A stretch of DNA of 43,259 nt from Cryobacterium algoritolerans (lineage in GTDB: Bacteria > Actinomycetota > Actinomycetes > Actinomycetales > Microbacteriaceae): contig NZ_SOFP01000062.1 in assembly GCF_004402785.1 (NCBI RefSeq), positions 1-43,259 of the forward strand, written 5' to 3'. Under the pieces are notes generated by a model that saw nothing but the letters and a program-made list of their open reading frames with translations, did no database searches and was not told the DNA's origin. The translations under genes were made by a program, and so were the position numbers. Every line of letters starts with the position of its first letter. Positions within the stretch are counted from its first letter, which is position 1. This document shows positions 1 to 7,768 of this stretch, piece after piece.

Positions 1-1
1 T

Positions 2-510
2 CCCGCCCCGATCTCCCTCGCCACCATCGAACGACAACTCCGCGACACCGCGCGCGGGATCCTCTCCAACGACACCGGACAAGCACTCGACGTCGGACGA
101 GAACAACGACTCTTCACCGAAAAACAACGCACCACCATGGGCGCACGTGACGGCGGCTGCCTCTGGCCCGACTGCGACCGACTGCGACCGACTGCGACCG
201 ACTGCGACCGACTGCGACCGACTGCGACCGACCACCATCCTGGACCAAAGCCCACCACCTCAAAAAATGGCTACTCGAACACGGACTCACCGACCTCGCC
301 GACGGAATCTGCCTCTGCCACCCCCACCACCTACTCCTCCACAACACACACTGGGAAATCCTCCGCAACGCCAACACCTACCGCCTCAAACCACCCACGA
401 CACTCGACCCGGAACAAACCCTCATCCCACTCCCCAGCAAGACCCACCTCAAGCTCCGCCAGAACAAGCCAGCCGTAAAGCGCGGGGCGAGTCAGCAACC
501 ACCCGACTGA
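2..510 (+). pseudogene. DUF222/HNH endonuclease, 3' end, frameshifted
   Basis: C-terminal part of a DUF222-HNH nuclease; the 5' end lies outside the window. The frame running from base 2 reads a typical pre-HNH stretch (GREQRLFTEKQRTTMGARDGG, then CLWPDCDR). The rest of the HNH domain (WTKAHHLKKWLLEHG, then DGICLCHPHHLLLHN, then HWEILRN) is in a different frame from 241 and stops at 508-510. Between the two lie six copies of a 10-bp unit. A single copy would give the usual CDRPPSW junction in frame, so five extra copies (50 bp) cause the break. The HNH residues themselves are intact. Such proteins exist in multiple copies in actinobacteria and their role is poorly known. It is called a pseudogene as read, but a copy-number change could restore the frame. 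Confidence 0.8.
171..230. repeat. Six perfect tandem copies of a 10-bp unit inside the HNH gene
   Basis: The unit ACTGCGACCG is repeated six times without a mismatch, exactly at the codons for the conserved PDCDRP segment. Ten is not divisible by three, so each gain or loss of a copy changes frame; 1, 4 or 7 copies keep the HNH domain open and six do not. Confidence 0.95.
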
Positions 511-572
511 GCCAGGTCTCCACTGGCTCAACCACCGCGGTGGGCCGAAAACTCGACGTGACCGGCTGGGCG

Positions 573-697
573 GCTCGACCGCCGCGGGTGAGCCAGGTTT
601 CGGCGAGCTCGACCGCCGCGGGTGAGCCAGGTTTCGGCGAGCTCGACCGCCGCGGGTGAGCCAGGTTTCGGCGAGCTCGACCGCCGCGGGTGAGCCT
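573..697. repeat. 34-bp tandem repeat, three full copies plus a partial
   Basis: Units start at 573, 607, 641 and 675 with identical sequence; the last is cut after about 23 bp. Each unit holds an imperfect inverted repeat (GGCTCGACC / GGGTGAGCC around GCCGC) and could fold as a hairpin. A degenerate relative lies just upstream (about 505-550). The motif resembles the short intergenic repeats around GGTTTCGACAGGCTC common in Microbacteriaceae, which is known from general experience rather than shown here. It fills the gap between the HNH remnant and the convergent reductase gene. Confidence 0.85.
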
Positions 698-712
698 GGG
701 CGCTGTGGGCGG

Positions 713-1699
713 CTACCAGCGCGGGTGGATCTGGCCGCGCAGCATCCGGTCGTAGATGTCCTGCACGCCTTCATTGAACTCGAGACTGAGCTGCGGGAGG
801 GAGCCGGCCGCGGCGTTGCCCTCGGTCTGGCCCACCGACCGGGCGCCGGGGATGACCGAGCTCACGCCGTCGATCTGAGCGGCCCAGGCCAGTGCCGCTT
901 GGGCAGGGGTGAGGCCGTCCGGCACGATGGCCGCGAATTCCGCCGCGGCCTTGAGCCCGGTCTCGTAGTCGACTCCGGAGAAGGTCTCCCCCACGTCGAA
1001 GGCGCTGCCGTCACGGTTGTAGTTGCGGTGGTCGTTCGCCGCGAATGACGTGTCGCGCGTGTACTTGCCGGTCAGCAGTCCGCTCGCGAGCGGAACCCGG
1101 GCAATGATGCCGACGCCGGCGGCGCGTGCGGACGGCAGCACTTCTTCGAGCGGCTTGAGCCGGAACGCGTTGAGGATGATCTGCACGGTGGCAAGGCCCG
1201 GCCGCGTGATCGCGGTGAGGGCCTGGTCGCAAGTCTCCACGCTGACGCCGTAGCTGGCGATCGCGCCTTCGGCCACCAGAGTGTCGAGCGCGTCGTAGAC
1301 CTCATCCGACTCGACGACTGCGCTGGGCGGGCAGTGCAGCTGCACGAGGTGCAGGGTATCCATGCCGAGGTTGGTGCGCGACCGTTCGGTCCAGGCCCGG
1401 AAGTTCGCGAGCACGTAGTTCTCGGCGAGCTGGTCAACCCGGCGGCCCATCTTCGTTGCCACGGTGATGCCGTCGCCGGCCGGGTTGCCCGCGAGGAAAC
1501 GGCCAATGATCTGCTCGCTGCGGCCATCACCATAGACGTCGGCGGTGTCGAAGAAGGTGACTCCGGCGTCGACGGATGCCGCGAGCACGGTCGTCGCCTC
1601 AGCCTCCGTCACGTCGCCCCAGTCCGCTCCGAGCTGCCAGGTGCCGAGGCCGATCACGGAAACGGTGCGGCCGGTCTTGCCCAGTGTGCGAGTGTCCAT
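713..1699 (-). CDS. Aldo/keto reductase
   Basis: A 328-residue NADPH-dependent aldo/keto reductase predicted to be a cytosolic (beta/alpha)8 barrel. The catalytic tetrad is visible: Asp51 and Tyr56 (DTADVYG), Lys83 (VATKMG) and His122 (VQLHCPP). The N-terminus (MDTRTLGKTGRTVSVIGLGTW) is standard for the YajO/YghZ-like group that reduces aldehydes and ketones; the physiological substrate cannot be read. The start is the ATG at 1699, six bases after a TAGGCT box, suggesting a leaderless or very short-leader mRNA. The gene ends right beside the 34-bp repeat array and is convergent with the HNH remnant. Confidence 0.92.
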   Translation of the reverse strand: MDTRTLGKTGRTVSVIGLGTWQLGADWGDVTEAEATTVLAASVDAGVTFFDTADVYGDGRSEQIIGRFLAGNPAGDGITVATKMGRRVDQLAENYVLANFRAWTERSRTNLGMDTLHLVQLHCPPSAVVESDEVYDALDTLVAEGAIASYGVSVETCDQALTAITRPGLATVQIILNAFRLKPLEEVLPSARAAGVGIIARVPLASGLLTGKYTRDTSFAANDHRNYNRDGSAFDVGETFSGVDYETGLKAAAEFAAIVPDGLTPAQAALAWAAQIDGVSSVIPGARSVGQTEGNAAAGSLPQLSLEFNEGVQDIYDRMLRGQIHPRW

Positions 1700-1705
1700 G
1701 CTTCC

Positions 1706-1711
1706 AGCCTA
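1706..1711 (-). promoter_or_regulatory. -10 box of the aldo/keto reductase (leaderless)
   Basis: TAGGCT followed by six bases and then the ATG. This places the expected transcription start at or next to the start codon. Confidence 0.5.
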
Positions 1712-1734
1712 ACCACCGCTGGCCGATCGCAAGG

Positions 1735-2628
1735 TCAGCGGTCCACGGCCTGCTCCCCGCTCGCTTCCCCGGCCGGCACTGCGGCCGTCGATGCCGAGGT
1801 CTCCGCCGTGGTGTGCGCGTCGATGACTCCCACGAGCGCCCTCGCCAGGCGCGGTCGGATCAGGTGGTCGTTGGCATCGACCCGATGCATGGTGACGTGG
1901 CGCATCCGTTCGATCACCGTCATGCTGCCCAGCGCGATGAACGCGTCAAGGGTGCCGTAGACCACGTCGACCGGTACCGTGAGGCTGGCAATGTCGCTTA
2001 CCACCGTCTGGGACTCGATGCAGTGCTCGAGGGACTTCACGAACGGGGTCCAGTTGCGCTCGGATATCTCGAAGATCCCCTTGGGCAGAAGCCGGGAGAT
2101 GATGGCCGCGTTGCTGATCGTGAAGTCCTTGTTCAGGCGCAGGAAATCGTAGGCGCGCAGGTAGGCGCTCACTCTCGCCCGCACCCAGCGGTCGCCGATG
2201 TCGGAGGGAGAGAGATAGACCGGCGGCCCGACCAGCACCACCCGGGAGACCTCGTTGCGCCTGGACATCCAGGTGCGCGGCAGTGACGCGAACCTGGCCA
2301 CGATCAGACTGCCGAGCGAGTGACCGACCAGAATGATCGGTTCCCGCAGTTTCAGGGACCGGATCGTGGCGTCGAGCGAATCGACATGGTCTTCAAGTCG
2401 GTATTCGCAGCCCTCGGGAGCCGGCGACTCGCCGAAGCCGAGGATGTCCACCGCGATCACCCGGTGCCCAGGCACGAGCAGGGGCACGACCTCTCGGAAG
2501 GTCACCGACGACGACGCAATCCCGTGGACCAGGATCACGACCGGCCCGGTGCCCTCGTCCGTGGCGATATGCAGGAGGGGTGGGCGTCGCCGACGGAGCC
2601 GTTCGATCAGAACCGTCCACCAGGTCAT
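1735..2628 (-). CDS. Alpha/beta hydrolase
   Basis: A 297-residue alpha/beta-hydrolase fold protein. The oxyanion region (VILVHGIASSSVTF), the nucleophile elbow (LVGHSLGSLIVARF), a late acidic residue (VYGTLDAFIALG) and the catalytic His (RVDANDHLIRP) appear in the family order. The substrate is unknown; it could be an esterase or C-C hydrolase. The frame stays open further upstream, but the ATG at 2628 is chosen because the protein begins there with MTWWTVLIERLRRR, the longer version is low-complexity, and a GATACT box lies six bases before it. It is divergent from the DUF4349 lipoprotein gene and follows the same direction as the aldo/keto reductase. Confidence 0.85.
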   Translation of the reverse strand: MTWWTVLIERLRRRRPPLLHIATDEGTGPVVILVHGIASSSVTFREVVPLLVPGHRVIAVDILGFGESPAPEGCEYRLEDHVDSLDATIRSLKLREPIILVGHSLGSLIVARFASLPRTWMSRRNEVSRVVLVGPPVYLSPSDIGDRWVRARVSAYLRAYDFLRLNKDFTISNAAIISRLLPKGIFEISERNWTPFVKSLEHCIESQTVVSDIASLTVPVDVVYGTLDAFIALGSMTVIERMRHVTMHRVDANDHLIRPRLARALVGVIDAHTTAETSASTAAVPAGEASGEQAVDR

Positions 2629-2634
2629 GGTTCC

Positions 2635-2640
2635 AGTATC
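2635..2640 (-). promoter_or_regulatory. -10-like box of the alpha/beta hydrolase
   Basis: GATACT six bases before the chosen ATG; matches only the A2/T6 positions of the TANNNT consensus, so weaker than the others in this window. Confidence 0.35.
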
Positions 2641-2730
2641 CCCGCCCGGGCCGGTTCCGTTCAGGCGACCGAGACGCGATTGTGATTCGACTCCCAGAGA
2701 GCATCCAGACAGTGACATCCGCCCTGACCC

Positions 2731-2736
2731 TAAGGT
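2731..2736 (+). promoter_or_regulatory. -10 box of the DUF4349 lipoprotein
   Basis: TAAGGT, then GAGGCC, then ATG at 2743. The GAGG could also act as a short ribosome binding site, so either leaderless or normal initiation is possible. Confidence 0.45.
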
Positions 2737-2742
2737 GAGGCC

Positions 2743-3615
2743 ATGAAGCGAATACCCATTGCCGCATTGGCCGTCGCCGTTCTGCTTCTGGCCGGTTGCT
2801 CCGCGCAGGGTTCGTCGACGTCGGGGTCCAATCCCGGCGGCACCACGGGTTCCGACTCGTCCGGCGGCGTCGTCGGCGCCCCCCAGCCTGGCGCTCCCGA
2901 CTCTGCCGTCAAAGACGGCACCACGGGAGAGGTCAAGTCCTCCAACCGCGACGTGATCACGACCGGTTCGGTGTCGATCACCGTCGCTGACCCGATCCGG
3001 TCCGCCCAGGATGCCGTCACGATCACCGAGCAAGCAGGCGGACGAATCGACAGCCGCACCGAGAACCCCGCCACCCCGAACCAGCCGGCGAGCGCCAACC
3101 TGACCCTGCGCATTCCCTCCAACGAACTAGATCGCACCATCGCCGAGCTGAAGAAACTCGGCACCGTTAATTTCGTTTCACTCAACGCATCGGATATCAC
3201 CCAGCAGACCACCGACCTCGACGCCCGGATCACGTCGTTGAAAACTTCGGTCGACCGTCTGCTCACCCTGATGCGGCAGGCAGGCAACACCACCGACCTG
3301 ATCGCCATCGAAAGCGCGCTGTCCGCCAGGCAGAGCGAGCTCGAAGGGCTCCAGTCCCAGCGCAATTATCTTTCCGATCAGGTTGATTTCTCAACGATCA
3401 GACTCGACCTCTACTCCACTGGCACGGTCGCTCCCGGCTCCCCCGACAGCTTCTGGACCGGAATCGTCGCCGGTTGGAACGCTCTCGTCGCGGCCCTGGG
3501 CGGCGCGCTGATCGGAATCGGGTTCGTTCTGCCCTGGCTGCTCTCGCTCGGCGCGGTCACGGCAATCGTGCTGCTGATCGTCTGGCTGTCGACGAGGAAG
3601 CGCAAGGCTGCCTAG
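2743..3615 (+). CDS. DUF4349 domain-containing lipoprotein
   Basis: A 290-residue exported lipoprotein. The N-terminus (MKRIPIAALAVAVLLLAGCS) is a signal peptide with lipobox LAGC, so Cys19 would be lipidated. A Ser/Gly-rich linker follows, then a DUF4349 domain (about residues 65-225) containing a helical, probably coiled-coil stretch with Gln/Leu/Arg heptads (residues about 150-215), and a C-terminal transmembrane helix (about 255-280) ending in RKRKAA. The topology resembles other DUF4349 proteins: an extracytoplasmic domain tethered at both ends. Function is unknown. The stop lies within the -10-like box of the next gene, 11 bp before its start. Confidence 0.88.
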   Translation: MKRIPIAALAVAVLLLAGCSAQGSSTSGSNPGGTTGSDSSGGVVGAPQPGAPDSAVKDGTTGEVKSSNRDVITTGSVSITVADPIRSAQDAVTITEQAGGRIDSRTENPATPNQPASANLTLRIPSNELDRTIAELKKLGTVNFVSLNASDITQQTTDLDARITSLKTSVDRLLTLMRQAGNTTDLIAIESALSARQSELEGLQSQRNYLSDQVDFSTIRLDLYSTGTVAPGSPDSFWTGIVAGWNALVAALGGALIGIGFVLPWLLSLGAVTAIVLLIVWLSTRKRKAA

Positions 3616-3618
3616 GCT
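3613..3618 (+). promoter_or_regulatory. -10-like box of the acyl-CoA dehydrogenase gene
   Basis: TAGGCT overlaps the stop codon of the lipoprotein gene and lies seven bases before the GTG at 3626. A GGAG in the spacer could instead act as a ribosome binding site in a read-through transcript. Confidence 0.35.
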
Positions 3619-3625
3619 GGAGTCT

Positions 3626-4792
3626 GTGACGACGTCCGACAGCCTCTCCCCACTCGGCGACGACCTGCTCGAACGGATCCGCTCGCGTGCCCCCGGCCAC
3701 GACCAGGCCAATACCTTCCCGGCGGCGGACCTCTCCGATCTCGCCGCCTGCGGTTACCTCCGCGCCCTCGTGCCGGTCCAGTTCGGCGGCCTCGGCCGGA
3801 GCCTCTGCGACGTCGCCCGCGACCAGGTGCGCCTCGCCGCCCACGCCCCGGCAACGGCCCTCGCGGTCAACATGCACCTGGTCTGGACCGGTGTCGCCCG
3901 CACCCTGCAGGACCGCGGCGACACGTCGCTTTCCTTCCTCCTGCACGAGGCCGGCACCGGCGAGATCTTCGGTTTCGGCGTGAGCGAGCCGGGCAACGAC
4001 CTGGTCCTGACCGGTTCGAACACGGATGCCCGCCCGCTGCCCGACGGCGGCTATCGGCTCACCGGCACCAAGATCTTCACCACCCTCTCTCCCGCCTGGA
4101 CCAGGCTCGGCACCATGGGGCTGGACACGACCTCTCCGGACGCGCCGAAGATCGTCTGGACGTTCCTCGACCGCAGCGACCCCGGCATCAGCTGCACGGA
4201 CGACTGGGACACCCTCGGCATGCGCGCCAGCCAGAGCCAGACCACCGTGCTCGAGGGCGCCCGCGCCCGGGCCGACCGGGTGTTCCGAAGGCTCGACCCC
4301 GGGCCCAGCCGCGATCCCCTGATCTTCGCGATCTTCGCCAACTTCGAGATCCTCCTCGCCGCCGTATACACCGGGATCGGCCGCCGCGCCGTGGAGCTCG
4401 CCGTCGACGCAGCCGAACGACGCACCTCCCTGCGGCACGAGGGCCGCAGCCTCGCCCAAGACCCGGACATCCGCTGGCGCGTCGCGGAGGCCGCCATTCT
4501 GATGGACGGCATCTACCCGCAGATCGACGCCCTCGCCGCCGATGTCGACACCCTCGTCGACCATGGTCCCCAGTGGTTCGCCCTACTCTCCGGGCTCAAG
4601 CACCGTGCGACCGAGACCGCGAGGCTCGCCGTGGACCAGGCAATTCGCGTGACCGGGGGAAGCAGCTATCACGCAGGCAACGAGCTCGGACGGCTCTACC
4701 GAGACGTGCTCGCCGGCCTGTTCCACCCGTCCGACGCCGCATCCGCACACGCCACGGTCGCGGCAGCCTGGCTGGGACCGCTCGATGTCTGA
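3626..4792 (+). CDS. Acyl-CoA dehydrogenase family flavoprotein
   Basis: A 388-residue FAD-dependent acyl-CoA dehydrogenase-like protein. The N-terminal helical domain is followed by the central beta domain (FGFGVSEPGNDLVLTG; DDWDTLGMRASQSQT) and the C-terminal helical bundle (VTGGSSYHAGNELGRLYRDV). The C-terminal region resembles the DszC/monooxygenase-like and short acyl-CoA dehydrogenase groups, where the substrate is hard to predict; the canonical catalytic Glu is not obvious by eye. The GTG start gives the natural family N-terminus. The last eight bases overlap the start of the ThrE-type exporter, so the two are likely translationally coupled. Confidence 0.85.
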   Translation: MTTSDSLSPLGDDLLERIRSRAPGHDQANTFPAADLSDLAACGYLRALVPVQFGGLGRSLCDVARDQVRLAAHAPATALAVNMHLVWTGVARTLQDRGDTSLSFLLHEAGTGEIFGFGVSEPGNDLVLTGSNTDARPLPDGGYRLTGTKIFTTLSPAWTRLGTMGLDTTSPDAPKIVWTFLDRSDPGISCTDDWDTLGMRASQSQTTVLEGARARADRVFRRLDPGPSRDPLIFAIFANFEILLAAVYTGIGRRAVELAVDAAERRTSLRHEGRSLAQDPDIRWRVAEAAILMDGIYPQIDALAADVDTLVDHGPQWFALLSGLKHRATETARLAVDQAIRVTGGSSYHAGNELGRLYRDVLAGLFHPSDAASAHATVAAAWLGPLDV

Positions 4793-6131
4793 TCCGACGA
4801 CCAGCATCGGCGTCTTCGACAACGCCGCCTACACTCGCTCGGTGCTCGACCTCACGATGCGCCTGGCCGAGGTCATCTTCGCCGCCGGCGCCGGCGCCGA
4901 GGACGCGACGGCCGCGATGGAGGCCATCACCCGGGCCTACGGGCTGAAGGGCACCGAGGCCAACATCACCCACACGATCATCACGCTCACCCACGAAGAC
5001 CCTGCCACGCACGAGTCGATCACCCGCAGCCGCAACGTGAAATACCGTTCGCTCAACTACGGCAAGCTGACCGCCACCTCCGAGTTGATCGTGGACCTGC
5101 TCGACCAGCCGATGGATGTCTCGGACGCCCGCAAGGCGCTGGCCACCATCGTGAGCTCAAAGCCCCAGGTCCCGGCGCTCTACCGTCGCCTGGGCTGGAG
5201 CCTCGTCGGGGCCGGGGCCGCCGTGCTCATCGGCGGCGGGCCGATCGTGCTCGCGGCGGCGTTCGTCGCCACCTTCTTCATCGACATGATCACGACCGCC
5301 CTCGACCGGCGCCAGGCCCCCCTGTTCTACCAGAACGTCGTCGGCGGGGCGATCGGTCCGATCGTGGCCGCGATCGTGGCGCTGATCGATCCGACGGCCA
5401 ACCCTTCCCTCGTCGTCATCGCGACCATCATCATGCTCCTCGCCGGGGTGACCACCTTCGGTGCGGTACACGACACCCTCTCCGGGTTCTACCTGACCGG
5501 CACGGCGCGGCTGATGGAGGCGCTGTTGATCACCGGCGGGCTGGTCACCGGCGTCGCCGGTGCGTCTTTACTGCTCGCCCGGTTCGGCCTCCAGCTGCGG
5601 GTGGACGCCAACCTGACACCGACCCTGGCCAACCTGCCGGCGCTGCTGCTGGCAGCCGTGGTCATCGTGATCGGTTTCGGTCTGGCCGTGCAGGTACCCT
5701 GGCGCGCGTTCTGGGTGGTCTGCATGCTCGGCGCCGTCGCCGAGTTCCTCTACCTGGCGGCGGCCTCCGCCGGGTTCGGGCTGGTCTGGTCCTCTGGCGC
5801 AAGCGCGATCGGCGTCGGCCTGGCCGCGGCAGTCGCTGCCCGAATTGTGCGCACTCCCCCACTGGTCATCGTCGTCACCTCGCTCGTGCCGCTCGTGCCT
5901 GGCCTGATCCTGTTCCGCGGACTGCTGCAACTCTCCGACGGCGACATCAACGGTCTGCTCAGCCTGCTGACGGCGGGCGCGGTGGCGGTCGCCCTCGCGG
6001 CCGGGGCCATCCTCTCCCAATACGTCGTTCAGTTCGTCTGGGGCCCGGCCAGGCGCCTGCAGCGTCGGTTCGTCGGCCCACTGATGGCCCTGCCGGTGCG
6101 GCTCAGCCGCAGCCCGGGCAAGCGGATCTAG
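4785..6131 (+). CDS. Threonine/serine exporter, ThrE family
   Basis: A 448-residue inner-membrane exporter of the ThrE (DUF1212/DUF3815) family. Known members export threonine and serine using the proton motive force. Residues about 15-120 form the soluble N-terminal part with the family pattern LRLAEVIFAAGAGAED-like start (seen as MRLAEVIFAAGAGAEDAT) and GTEANITHTIITL. About ten hydrophobic segments follow from residue 135 on. It overlaps the acyl-CoA dehydrogenase gene by 8 bp. An alternative annotation is two fused ThrE halves, but the single-chain form is the actinobacterial norm. Confidence 0.9.
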   Translation: MSDPTTSIGVFDNAAYTRSVLDLTMRLAEVIFAAGAGAEDATAAMEAITRAYGLKGTEANITHTIITLTHEDPATHESITRSRNVKYRSLNYGKLTATSELIVDLLDQPMDVSDARKALATIVSSKPQVPALYRRLGWSLVGAGAAVLIGGGPIVLAAAFVATFFIDMITTALDRRQAPLFYQNVVGGAIGPIVAAIVALIDPTANPSLVVIATIIMLLAGVTTFGAVHDTLSGFYLTGTARLMEALLITGGLVTGVAGASLLLARFGLQLRVDANLTPTLANLPALLLAAVVIVIGFGLAVQVPWRAFWVVCMLGAVAEFLYLAAASAGFGLVWSSGASAIGVGLAAAVAARIVRTPPLVIVVTSLVPLVPGLILFRGLLQLSDGDINGLLSLLTAGAVAVALAAGAILSQYVVQFVWGPARRLQRRFVGPLMALPVRLSRSPGKRI

Positions 6132-6186
6132 CAGTCCGGGCCTCGTCCGGGATTGCCGACCGCCGACGCTCTCCTGCCGACACGCC

Positions 6187-6429
6187 CTAGTTGGGCACGT
6201 CCGCTTCGCCCGCGGTGTCATGCAGATCTTCGACGTAGCGGTAGGAGATCGGTTCCTCGGTCACATGCCCGATCTTGAATACGCGGCGGAGGATGGCATC
6301 GCCCTCTGTCACCTCGAGCGTAACGGTCTGCTGGTAGCCGCCGTCGACGTATTCCAGATCCCGCTCTGTGCCGGCCGCGATCGGGTTGGCGCCGTAGAAG
6401 ATTGCTCGGTAGGTGGTCTTCTCGTTCAT
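6187..6429 (-). CDS. Hypothetical protein, 80 residues
   Basis: A small, acidic soluble protein (MNEKTTYRAIFYGANPIAAG at the start) with alternating polar/hydrophobic residues suggesting a small beta-rich fold. No known domain was recognised. The ATG at 6429 is supported by a strong GGGAG site six bases upstream (TTGGGAGATCATG). The frame is open far upstream, but that part is low-complexity and antisense to the AlaX-like gene. It is convergent with the ThrE-type exporter gene. Confidence 0.65.
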   Translation of the reverse strand: MNEKTTYRAIFYGANPIAAGTERDLEYVDGGYQQTVTLEVTEGDAILRRVFKIGHVTEEPISYRYVEDLHDTAGEADVPN

Positions 6430-6618
6430 GATCTCCCAATCTGTGTCGGTCAGGTTGTGCCGGTCAAAATCGCTCTGCCACGGTTCTTCGGCTCGCTGCA
6501 GACAGACTACGACGGAGACGCACTGTTGCACAGGGCGAAACCGGAAGATGCCGATTCCTGCGAACCCGCGTAGGGTCAAAGGCACGGTGCCGCTGGGGCT
6601 CGGATCGAAGGAGTACAC

Positions 6619-6741
6619 ATGGCTGACAAATCGCCCAAAAAAGACGCAACCAAGAAGGTCGCGGGAAAGTCCTTGAAGGAAAAGCGCGCCGACAAGCACG
6701 CCAAGTCCAACGAAACGGCTGAAAAGGCTCGCAAGGCCTAG
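6619..6741 (+). CDS. Small highly basic protein, 40 residues
   Basis: A 40-residue Lys/Ala-rich peptide (MADKSPKKDATKKVAGKSLK, then EKRADKHAKSNETAEKARKA). It has a strong GAAGGAG ribosome binding site at 6607-6613, six bases before the ATG. The composition resembles a histone-tail-like nucleic-acid-binding or disordered helix. Proteins of this kind are found as short conserved open frames in Microbacteriaceae; the function is not known. It is divergent from the 80-residue hypothetical gene. Confidence 0.7.
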   Translation: MADKSPKKDATKKVAGKSLKEKRADKHAKSNETAEKARKA

Positions 6742-6858
6742 CGCCTCCATCATCATTACCGAGGGTGCCGCCACGTGTATGCGCGACGGCACTCTTCTTG
6801 GTTTCCGCTCCGCTGCGTCCGCGCCGGCCGTGAGCGGCCCGTTCGAAAGGATCCGCTC

Positions 6859-7728
6859 GTGACCTTGCCCCTCGAGGACACCCTGGTCGGGTACCCCTCC
6901 GGTGAGACCGTGAACTCCGCCACCGTCCTGCACTCCGAGCACCTGCCCGACGGTCGCCTCGCAGTGCTCCTTGAACGCACCTGCGTGCACCCTGTCGACG
7001 CCGGCTGGCCCGACCAGGGTGCCGACCGTGCTGTGTTCCGCGTTGCCGGAGCCGAACTGTCCGTACTGGACTGCATCGTCGGGGCGACGGATGGGCGCAC
7101 GCTGCACCTCGGCCGGGAGATCCCGGTCGGCAAGGGCACGGAGGGCTGGGCGTTCGTCGTCGTGCACGTCCTGGCCGGCGCGGCCGTCATCGCCGAAGGC
7201 GACCGGGCGGAAGTGACCGTCGATCCCGGTCACCGCGCCCGGACCTCCGCGGGACACACCGGATGCCACCTGGCCTCGCTCGCGCTGAACCGCGCTCTCG
7301 CTGACCGGTGGAAGAAGGACACCCGGCCCGACGGCCTCGGCAACCCCGACTTCGATGGCGTAGCCATCGATGTGTCCCTGATCGGCGAGAACACATCGAC
7401 CGACACCTACCGGCTCGGCAAGTCCCTGCGTCGGAAGGGCTTCATGACCGACGGCGTCACCGACGGCCTCGCCGAGGTGGAGGACCAGGTCAACGCAAGC
7501 CTGGCCGACTGGGTGGCCTCGGGCGCGGCCGTGCGCATCGACCGAGACGGCGACCGCCTCACCGACCGCCGGTACTGGGTACTCGAGCTGCCCGGGCGCA
7601 CCGTACGGATTCCGTGTGGTGGCACGCATGCGTCGTCGCTTGCCGACCTCGGATCGGTGAGGGTCGAGCTGTCCACCGCCGACGTCGGCGGCACTATCGT
7701 GCTGACCATGGGCACGTTCATCGGCTGA
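6859..7728 (+). CDS. AlaX-like alanyl-tRNA editing protein
   Basis: A 289-residue free-standing editing domain related to the alanyl-/threonyl-tRNA synthetase second additional domain. Such proteins hydrolyse mischarged Ser- or Gly-tRNA-Ala. The zinc/active-site residues are all present: His133 and His137 (AGHTGCHLAS) and Cys253 and His257 (IPCGGTHASSL). The N-terminal beta-barrel part carries VHPVDAGWPDQGADR, like AlaX-M. The GTG at 6859 is chosen because GAAAGGA lies about eight bases upstream; an ATG at 6775 in the same frame would add 28 poorly conserved-looking residues. Confidence 0.87.
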   Translation: MTLPLEDTLVGYPSGETVNSATVLHSEHLPDGRLAVLLERTCVHPVDAGWPDQGADRAVFRVAGAELSVLDCIVGATDGRTLHLGREIPVGKGTEGWAFVVVHVLAGAAVIAEGDRAEVTVDPGHRARTSAGHTGCHLASLALNRALADRWKKDTRPDGLGNPDFDGVAIDVSLIGENTSTDTYRLGKSLRRKGFMTDGVTDGLAEVEDQVNASLADWVASGAAVRIDRDGDRLTDRRYWVLELPGRTVRIPCGGTHASSLADLGSVRVELSTADVGGTIVLTMGTFIG

Positions 7729-7768
7729 CCGCCGGGAACTCCGGAAAAACCGCCGTCAGGGGCTGCTC

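Noticed and set aside
171..230. Plasmid-type iteron origin of replication
   Set aside because: The repeats are inside a recognisable HNH coding sequence and no replication initiator gene is present.
573..697. CRISPR array
   Set aside because: The 34-bp units are directly adjacent without unique spacers and no cas gene is near.
2629..3033. N-terminal extension of the alpha/beta hydrolase frame (to 432 residues)
   Set aside because: The extra stretch is antisense to the DUF4349 lipoprotein gene, low-complexity, and the family start with an upstream -10-like box is at 2628.
3557..4564. 335-residue minus-strand frame opposite the acyl-CoA dehydrogenase
   Set aside because: Gly/Glu/Val/Arg-rich shadow translation typical of high-GC antisense frames; the plus strand has clear family motifs.
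6430..7629. Long minus-strand frame upstream of the 80-residue hypothetical gene
   Set aside because: It runs antisense through the AlaX-like gene; a strong ribosome binding site marks the real start at 6429.
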